Assembly (NCBI GenBank): GCA_030267965.1
Contig: BRYA01000923.1
Location: 1 to 11,268 of the forward strand
Direction: 5' to 3'
Length of the DNA stretch: 11,268 nucleotides
Source: Triparma columacea
Lineage: Eukaryota > Sar > Bolidophyceae > Parmales > Triparmaceae
Shown here: positions 9,801 through 11,268 of the stretch, piece after piece
Position numbering within the stretch: position 1 is the stretch's first letter
Layout of the letters: the number at the start of each line of letters is the position of its first letter
The notes under the pieces: model-generated
What the model was told of the DNA's origin: nothing
Database searches by the model: none
What the model saw: only the letters and a program-made list of their open reading frames with translations
Translations under genes and position numbers: made by a program

Positions 9801-10787
9801 TGGCTGGAGGAGGCGGCCTTGGTGCTCTTGAATTGGGCCTCCTCGGCAAGAATCACCCCACAAGCACGCCTCATTCTGAGAGGGAAGAGAGAGGGGGGAG
9901 CGATGGCGGAGCAAGGGAGTCAATTTTAAGGCGCGTTGTAAGTTTAGGGTGCTCAGTGCGTGGCGAGCTGTATTGCGACGCTTTCCCTGTACTCCAACCC
10001 TTTCCGCGCCTCTCTTCGCTTTCCACTCACCTCAACATCTCCACGGAACTAATCACGTCGCCGTCCACAAGCATTTCGGAAAGTGTGGAAGGGGAACGGA
10101 ACATCGCATCGAGGTTGAGGAGGAGCATGAAGGGATTGCGGGCCGGCGACACACCCACAGGGAGGAAGGATGTGGGGAAGTTATCAAGATCACTGACGAG
10201 CTTCAACAGGTAATTCTCTCCTTTCCAAAGGTAAGGTAAAGAGCCCTGGTGCTGTTTTGGATAAAGTTGCTGTAGGGGGGTGGGGGTGGCAGCGGGGGTG
10301 AGAGGGGCAGGTCAGGTCAGGGCAAGGCAATAAATAATGTCCTGCCTGCAAGGCATCTCACCTCCTCTCCGTCCCCTAATATCGAAGGTAGTGACAGGGA
10401 AACAGTTGTGCTACTAAGGCTCTTCCTCCAAGCCATAATCTGCTCAACTACCTTCAGTGTAACCCTTCTCAGATCCTTGATGTAGTCCTCAATGTTTACC
10501 GGTCTTGACTGTAGCATCTCCTCCCTCTCCAAAATCGAGCTGTGAACCGCCATCCTCTCTCTGTCTCCCGGAACGATAGACTCACGAGTGTACAAAGTGT
10601 TCTCAGTCATAAAGGAAGGCATGGAATGGAGGTTGTTGGGGGAGGCCCCGAGGGAGAAGGTAGATGTACTCTGTTGGTTTGAGAGGTTGTACAAGTCCGA
10701 CGATGGAACATTGTAAGAATGCTGGGCAGCAGCTGCTGAGGCCTGTGCGCCCCACGCGTAGTCTGCGCTAGATCGGCCTCTTGGCAT
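331..10787 (-). CDS. 13-exon gene: 2,808-aa p25-alpha / IQ / TPR / WW multidomain protein, probable cytoskeletal scaffold
   Basis: Manual splicing gives complement(join(331..856, 1047..1772, 2142..2449, 2630..3545, 3801..4123, 4211..4484, 4641..5311, 5468..6280, 6418..7381, 7533..8674, 8777..9875, 10031..10269, 10362..10787)), 8,427 nt in one unbroken frame. ATG 10787 is the first after an in-frame TAG at 10809-10811. Visible parts: N-terminal block with YLWKGENYLLK (about 155-165), Ser/Arg-rich disorder (237-357), acidic patch (529-556), ubiquitin-like candidate (908-968), Ala-Gln repeats (1075-1099), Gly/Glu tract (1415-1456), p25-alpha-like domain (1719-1785), IQ-type motifs (1856-1870, 1890-1904), WW-like segment (about 2436-2459), TPR/HAT-like repeats (about 2508-2549, 2602-2650) and a WW domain (2683-2717). 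p25-alpha proteins bind tubulin and are characteristic of ciliated organisms; IQ motifs bind calmodulin; WW and TPR modules bind partner proteins. A flagellar or microtubule scaffold is my inference. I do not recognise a named orthologue. Confidence 0.85.
857..1046 (-). repeat. Intron 12: single-module family B intron, 190 nt, phase 2
   Basis: Donor GTGAGT, acceptor CTCCACAG preceded by a CA repeat (870-881), and CCTAACCTTAAC as branch region. Positions 925-1026 are a near-identical copy of part of intron 11. Retention would place TGA directly after the exon, so splicing is required here. Confidence 0.88.
1047..1772 (-). CDS. Exon 12 (residues 2392-2634): WW-like segment and TPR/HAT-like repeat
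   Basis: The acceptor CACTAG gives RFEKRFDRATASFYYIDP. Residues 2436-2459 (WIIDQDEEGKKLWINP) resemble a degenerate WW unit. Two repeats share the spacing NYAL, then D/Y-LA-LY-A, P, Y-F: the first at about 2508-2549 (VVNYALLM, LARMLYKDAVVMSPENP) and the second beginning at 2602 (LLNYALVN, LADRLYRMAL) and finishing in exon 13. They are TPR or HAT-type helical pairs. The donor is GTGAGT, phase 2. Confidence 0.87.
1773..2141 (-). repeat. Intron 11: double-module family B intron, 369 nt, phase 2
   Basis: The longest intron. It contains two copies of the module that begins GGTATAATAGAGTGGAG and ends in the GCTTCGCTCG core (1855-1923 and 1961-2031), plus further core copies up to 2120. Positions 1820-1921 match 925-1026 in intron 12 at 100 of 102 bases. 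It is a multiple of three with no in-frame stop, so exons 11 and 12 read through as one frame. The inserted peptide is pure repeat translation (ASRRRWK, NSTLNT), and the splice signals GTGGGT / CACTAG support removal. Confidence 0.82.
2142..2449 (-). CDS. Exon 11 (residues 2290-2392)
   Basis: The acceptor CAACGCAG gives phase 0 (IPAECGLPLADILG). The exon is helical, with an EAELVLFLLNRLNVFVG core and a basic helix LQGLWRMRQARKYIKELL at the end. I do not recognise a domain. The donor GTGGGT is a non-preferred variant, consistent with the unusual length of intron 11. Confidence 0.8.
2450..2629 (-). repeat. Intron 10: repeat-family B intron, 180 nt, phase 0
   Basis: Donor GTAAGG, acceptor CAACGCAG, branch candidate CCCTAACC. 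It has two tandem copies of the TACGGCTCGCTTCGCTCGCC module (2538-2557, 2587-2606) on the donor side and two GGTATTGAGAGTGGAGT minisatellite units (2487-2519) on the acceptor side. It shares a GTTAGG...GATTTGGTATTGAGAGTGG stretch with intron 12. Confidence 0.85.
2630..3545 (-). CDS. Exon 10 (residues 1984-2289)
   Basis: The acceptor CCCCCCAG gives a split Ser codon and FVFEISESEM. Residues up to about 2130 look folded and beta-rich (GRLYIATAYR, AITFLAYDPKS), with a fold I do not recognise. A helical stretch follows (IRKEEISKIKRAQNERRQKV, then YECIDVIQQWLEVRRK). The end is low complexity: acidic, Gly-rich, then a Val/Glu alternation (EEEVEVEVEVVEEKVE). The donor is GTAAGG, phase 0. Confidence 0.83.
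3546..3800 (-). other. Intron 9 (255 nt, phase 2) with short tandem repeats
   Basis: Donor GTGTGT, acceptor CCCCCCAG, branch candidate CCTAACCC. It contains three GTTACGCAC units (3661-3693) and a 17-bp-spaced pair CTCG[T/C]TATTGTTC (3712-3741). One GCCTCGCTTCGCTCGC core copy sits near the donor (3759-3774). It is not otherwise similar to introns 6-8 or 10-12. Confidence 0.78.
3801..4123 (-). CDS. Exon 9 (residues 1877-1984): second IQ-like motif and charged helix
   Basis: The acceptor is CACAACAG, phase 0. AQKMIRKAYLSHVCH (1890-1904) is a second IQ-like segment. It is followed by a strongly charged helix (1906-1948, KIAEERRKRAEYRRKLRKQ), probably a rigid single helix or coiled coil. The donor GTGTGT is weak compared with the others, so the exact end is slightly less certain, although frame and phase 2 fit the next exon. 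Confidence 0.78.
4124..4210 (-). repeat. Intron 8: shorter member of the intron 6/7 family, 87 nt, phase 0
   Basis: Positions 4171-4203 are identical over 33 nt to 4531-4563 in intron 7. GTTAGAAATA (the branch region in antisense) and the ACAACAG acceptor are also shared. The inner AT-rich part differs and the donor-side core is shortened to one copy. Confidence 0.85.
4211..4484 (-). CDS. Exon 8 (residues 1785-1876): IQ motif
   Basis: The acceptor CGACAACAG is shared almost exactly with intron 6. The exon finishes the p25-alpha-like YPDYG turn, then forms a long helix. Residues 1856-1870 (ILVQRWARQCVYWRA) fit the relaxed IQ pattern (Q, R at +4, basic or aromatic at +9), so calmodulin or a light chain could bind. 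The donor is GTGAG, phase 0. Confidence 0.85.
4485..4640 (-). repeat. Intron 7: introner-like copy, 156 nt, phase 2
   Basis: This is the sister copy of intron 6, without indels. The main differences are next to the donor, where the core decays to a C10 run on the plus strand, and in the mid-region. Exon flanks read GAG before the donor and GT after the acceptor, so AGGTA occurs at both ends, as expected if insertion duplicated a short target. Confidence 0.9.
4641..5311 (-). CDS. Exon 7 (residues 1562-1785): p25-alpha (TPPP)-like domain
   Basis: Residues 1719-1785 match the p25-alpha pattern by eye: KWAKFIREIDLF, then a Lys-rich turn, THIDLAFTRQV, a flexible Lys/Gly loop, and IDIEGFTFALMEVADLRYP across the splice. 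Known p25-alpha proteins bundle and stabilise microtubules and are conserved in flagellated protists. The preceding part (about 1605-1700) looks folded but I do not recognise it. The donor is GTAAGT, phase 2, so retention of intron 7 would create TAA immediately. Confidence 0.8.
5312..5467 (-). repeat. Intron 6: introner-like copy, 156 nt, phase 0
   Basis: It aligns base for base with intron 7: same length, 11 differences by my count, about 93% identity. Donor-side order is GTAAGT, repeated GCGAGCGAAGC core, AGAAGG; acceptor side is GGGCAAGTGGGC, TTTAATCGCATTTCTAAC (branch), CGACAACAG. It is a multiple of three without an in-frame stop, so exons 6 and 7 read through it as an open frame. I exclude it from the coding sequence because the intron 7 copy cannot be coding. 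Confidence 0.88.
5468..6280 (-). CDS. Exon 6 (residues 1291-1561): beta-rich unit, coiled coil, Gly/Glu tract
   Basis: The acceptor is ATCACAG, phase 0. Residues 1291-1340 look like a small beta-rich domain (TVTIVQGSCYVKC, ELEPGMTVRIGAPDG). Then come charged helices and a short coiled coil near 1391-1414 (LEQIRKQKDLIRVLQKQV). A Gly/Glu tract (1415-1456) is encoded by a polypurine run, and a basic Ser-Pro-rich tail occupies 1490-1552. The donor GAT-GTAAGT is the only one of the twelve not preceded by AG. Confidence 0.85.
5785..5890. repeat. Homopurine/homopyrimidine tract within exon 6
   Basis: The plus strand is almost pure C/T and the coding strand almost pure G/A with many runs of three or more G. 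It encodes the Gly/Glu tract. Triplex or G-quadruplex structure is possible, and unit slippage is likely between alleles. Confidence 0.8.
6281..6417 (-). other. Intron 5 (137 nt, phase 0) with a GGGA microsatellite
   Basis: Donor GTAAGT, acceptor ATCACAG, branch candidate GACTAAC. The transcript side begins with about ten GGGA units (plus-strand CCCT repeat, 6369-6409) almost touching the 5' splice site. There is also an AAATGAAT-type microsatellite (6321-6345). Confidence 0.85.
6369..6409. repeat. CCCT/GGGA microsatellite in intron 5
   Basis: About ten perfect 4-bp units. In the pre-mRNA they read GGGA, so consecutive G-tracts could fold into an RNA G-quadruplex directly behind the 5' splice site. 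Confidence 0.9.
6418..7381 (-). CDS. Exon 5 (residues 969-1290): Lys-rich and Ala-Gln repeat region
   Basis: The acceptor GACGCAG splits an Arg codon and keeps the fold from exon 4 in frame. A charged helix (about 980-1015) is followed by a Lys/Arg cluster (1034-1049, KKKKKREVGKRRKK), a possible nuclear-localisation or polyanion-binding patch. Residues 1075-1099 are five AQA[A/G]L pentapeptides encoded by a 15-bp tandem repeat at 6991-7065. The remainder is Gly/Ser-rich and probably disordered. The donor is GTAAGT, phase 0. Confidence 0.85.
6991..7065 (-). repeat. 15-bp coding tandem repeat (AQA[A/G]L)
   Basis: Five consecutive 15-bp units on the coding strand encode the Ala-Gln-Ala-(Ala/Gly)-Leu pentapeptides of exon 5. 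The repeat period keeps the frame, so changes in copy number would be tolerated. Confidence 0.85.
7382..7532 (-). other. Intron 4 (151 nt, phase 2)
   Basis: Donor GTGAGT, acceptor GACGCAG. A polypyrimidine run (plus-strand purines at 7403-7446) supports the acceptor, and GCTAATCC is a branch candidate. A short GACGAGCGAAGC remnant of the shared core lies just after the donor. Confidence 0.8.
7533..8674 (-). CDS. Exon 4 (residues 589-969): folded region with ubiquitin-like candidate
   Basis: The acceptor CAACGCAG follows a CT-rich tract and gives phase 0 (LSRVLTPQVVNRTH). The exon is uniformly protein-like, with little low complexity. The end (908-968) has the beta-grasp look of a ubiquitin-like or doublecortin-like unit: KSLQITLNDTG, then TLSELRAKIIKEF, then FRIVYKN, continuing as LAFDLLPKVTLKCK in exon 5. 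This assignment is from pattern only. The donor is GTGAGT, phase 2. Confidence 0.85.
8675..8776 (-). other. Intron 3 (102 nt, phase 0)
   Basis: Donor GTGAGT, acceptor CAACGCAG after a CT-rich tract, and GCTTAC as a possible branch site. It contains no recognisable repeat core. Confidence 0.78.
8777..9875 (-). CDS. Exon 3 (residues 222-588): disordered Ser/Arg region and acidic patch
   Basis: The acceptor CTCTCAG follows a clear pyrimidine tract. Residues 237-357 are Ser/Arg/Lys-rich with many SP, SR and RS pairs, so they are likely disordered and open to phosphorylation. Residues 365-395 form a short predicted amphipathic helix. From about 440 to 520 the sequence looks folded (LRIEGWDKRRARRIQHLMIT). 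It is followed by a Glu/Asp run (529-556) and a basic stretch ending KRRQIKRYMLQ. The donor is GTGAG, phase 0. Confidence 0.85.
9876..10030 (-). other. Intron 2 (155 nt, phase 2)
   Basis: Donor GTGAGT, acceptor CTCTCAG with a CT-rich tract, and AACTTAC or CCTAAAC as possible branch sites. Close to the donor it has AAAGCGAAGAGAGGCG, which may be a decayed version of the core seen in other introns. Confidence 0.8.
10031..10269 (-). CDS. Exon 2 (residues 143-222)
   Basis: The acceptor is CTACAG after a C-rich tract, which gives QLYPKQHQGSLPYLWKGE ahead of NYLLKLVSDLDNF. A weaker acceptor 54 nt downstream (GGAGAG at 10216) also keeps frame but would delete PYLWKGE, which reads as the continuation of the exon 1 domain, so I prefer the upstream site. 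The donor is GTGAGT (phase 2, splitting an Arg codon). Confidence 0.8.
10270..10361 (-). other. Intron 1 (92 nt, phase 0)
   Basis: Donor GTGAGA and acceptor CTACAG, with a C-rich tract before the acceptor and GACCTGAC as a possible branch region. No copy of the GCTCGCTTCGCTCGC core is present. It is the intron most like an ordinary one. Confidence 0.78.
10362..10787 (-). CDS. Exon 1 (residues 1-142)
   Basis: The exon starts at ATG 10787 and ends in GAG before donor GTGAG (phase 0). Residues 1-90 are Ser/Asn/Gln-rich and probably disordered. From about 97 a compact helical block begins (VNIEDYIKDLRRVTLKVVEQ, then IMAWRKSL). It continues across the splice into exon 2 and looks like the first folded part of the protein. 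Confidence 0.85.
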
Positions 10788-10839
10788 GCAAATGAAAGTT
10801 ATGGCAACCTACTTTCCCAACAGGTCTTGCTCTGGATTT
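10788..10839 (-). promoter_or_regulatory. 5' leader between the ATG and the nested element
   Basis: Only about 50 bp separate the start codon from the nested repeat element. An in-frame TAG at 10809-10811 fixes the start. I see no TATA box or initiator in it. AAAGTAG followed by GTT could be a 3' splice site of a 5'-UTR intron, but there is not enough to call one. Confidence 0.4.
10831..10839. repeat. 9-bp direct repeat, left of nested element
   Basis: TCTGGATTT abuts the left end of the nested element and recurs exactly at 11021-11029 on its right. This is consistent with a target-site duplication. Confidence 0.7.
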
Positions 10840-11020
10840 AGGCATGGACATTACGGGGGTACGATTTAGAGTCTTGGGTAATTACCCAAGAATTAAGCCG
10901 ATTTCCCAGTATAAAACCTACTTTTCACGGTAGTAAATTGGCCTGGGAACGTACCGAAAAATAATCTTGGGTAAATACCCCGTATTAAAATCTGAAATAC
11001 CCCCCTAATGTCCATGCCTA
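10840..11020. mobile_element. MITE-like nested element, 181 bp
   Basis: The ends are 22-bp inverted repeats with one mismatch (10840-10861 and 10998-11019, beginning AGGCATGGACATTA). TCTGGATTT flanks both sides (10831-10839 and 11021-11029) as a 9-bp direct repeat, the length typical of Mutator-like insertions. A TA duplication (10839-10840 and 11019-11020) is a second reading that would suggest a Tc1/mariner-type element. The interior has a perfect 20-bp palindrome (10872-10891) and a partial copy of it (10965-10980). It has no coding capacity. It lies directly upstream of the gene and may carry its promoter. Confidence 0.75.
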
Positions 11021-11029
11021 TCTGGATTT
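11021..11029. repeat. 9-bp direct repeat, right of nested element
   Basis: Exact copy of TCTGGATTT at 10831-10839. Only 11 bp (GGCCAAGCCGA) separate it from the inner edge of the right terminal repeat. Confidence 0.7.
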
Positions 11030-11040
11030 GGCCAAGCCGA

Positions 11041-11268
11041 ATTTTGGCAAAATTCAATCTTACAGAAATAAAGGTAAGGCGGGACAACAATGACAATAAT
11101 AACCCTTGTTAAGGCTTTCACCAGTTGTTATTTGTCGTACTATTGATTTTTATCTCCTATTCACGTCGACTTCAAGTTATTTCACCTCTTCAATCATGGT
11201 CGACTGCTGATGAGTTTCATTGGGTTAGGATTTTTCGTCTCATAGACGAGATAATACTACTTTCGGCC
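11041..11268. repeat. Right terminal inverted repeat
   Basis: This is the reverse-complement partner of the left terminal repeat: 209 of the outer 210 positions are identical, with a divergent T/A-rich stretch near the inner edge. Its inner edge lies 254 bp upstream of the gene's start codon, so it may supply promoter sequence. On the plus strand it contains TTACAG, AAATAAAG and GTAAGG in succession, i.e. splice-acceptor-, poly(A)- and donor-like words pointing outward. The left copy shows the same on its minus strand. Confidence 0.95.

Larger units (their letters stand above)
1..11268. mobile_element. Putative TIR-bounded element carrying one complete host-type gene
   Basis: The window begins and ends on the same base of a long inverted repeat (GGCCGAAAGTAGTATT inward from both ends), and the whole interior is occupied by one intact multi-exon gene plus a small nested element. 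Near-identical 227/228-bp ends are typical of class II DNA transposons with long TIRs, such as Mutator-like elements. No transposase, integrase or DDE-like protein is encoded, so a mobile element here would be non-autonomous. The flanks are not visible, so a target-site duplication cannot be tested. Alternatives are two independent inverted insertions of a short repeat around an ordinary gene, or a contig that simply ends in an inverted repeat. Confidence 0.45.

Noticed and set aside
9428..10213. 261-codon plus-strand open frame
   Set aside because: Antisense shadow of exons 2 and 3 with low-complexity Arg/Gly/Ser content.
10893..11096. 67-codon minus-strand open frame upstream of the gene
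   Set aside because: It spans the MITE-like element and part of the right terminal repeat, with no recognisable protein pattern.
1..11268. Transposase or integrase encoded in the window
   Set aside because: No DDE/D, RNase H-like or recombinase pattern was seen in the spliced protein or in any other frame. The long protein has scaffold-type domains only.

Overview
The window is nuclear DNA from a microbial eukaryote. It holds one large spliceosomal gene on the minus strand, 12 short GT-AG introns (87-369 nt) with CTAAC-like branch sites, and no bacterial-type gene organisation. The WW / IQ / p25-alpha / TPR domain mix and the sequence-related introns suggest a flagellated protist. A stramenopile alga is my best guess, at low confidence.

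Layout. The two ends (1-227 and 11041-11268) are near-perfect terminal inverted repeats: the outer 210 bp differ at one position. Between them lies a single 13-exon gene that starts at 10787 and stops at 331. I reconstructed the splicing by hand. All 13 exons join in one frame (8,427 nt) and give a 2,808-residue protein. In order it carries a conserved N-terminal block, Ser/Arg-rich disorder, an acidic patch, a ubiquitin-like fold candidate, Ala-Gln repeats, a Gly/Glu tract, a p25-alpha (TPPP)-like domain, two IQ-type motifs with a charged helix, a WW-like segment, two TPR/HAT-like repeats and a C-terminal WW domain. I infer a cilium- or microtubule-associated scaffold.

Between the start codon and the right terminal repeat sits a 181-bp nested MITE-like element (10840-11020) with 22-bp inverted ends and a flanking 9-bp direct repeat. 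Only 53 bp separate it from the ATG, so the promoter must lie in or beyond repeat DNA. At the other end, the best poly(A) signal for the gene lies inside the left terminal repeat.

The introns are the second notable layer. Introns 6 and 7 are both 156 nt, align without gaps at about 93% identity, and share a 33-nt (intron 7) or 25-nt (intron 6) block with intron 8. Introns 10, 11 and 12 share another repeat family: introns 11 and 12 match at 100 of 102 positions. Both families carry a GCTCGCTTCGCTCGC-type core close to the 5' splice site. This is the pattern expected of introners, i.e. introns that multiply as mobile elements. No transposase, tRNA, rRNA or CRISPR array was found. The outer structure is therefore either a non-autonomous element carrying a complete host gene, or a gene that happens to lie between two inverted copies of a repeat.
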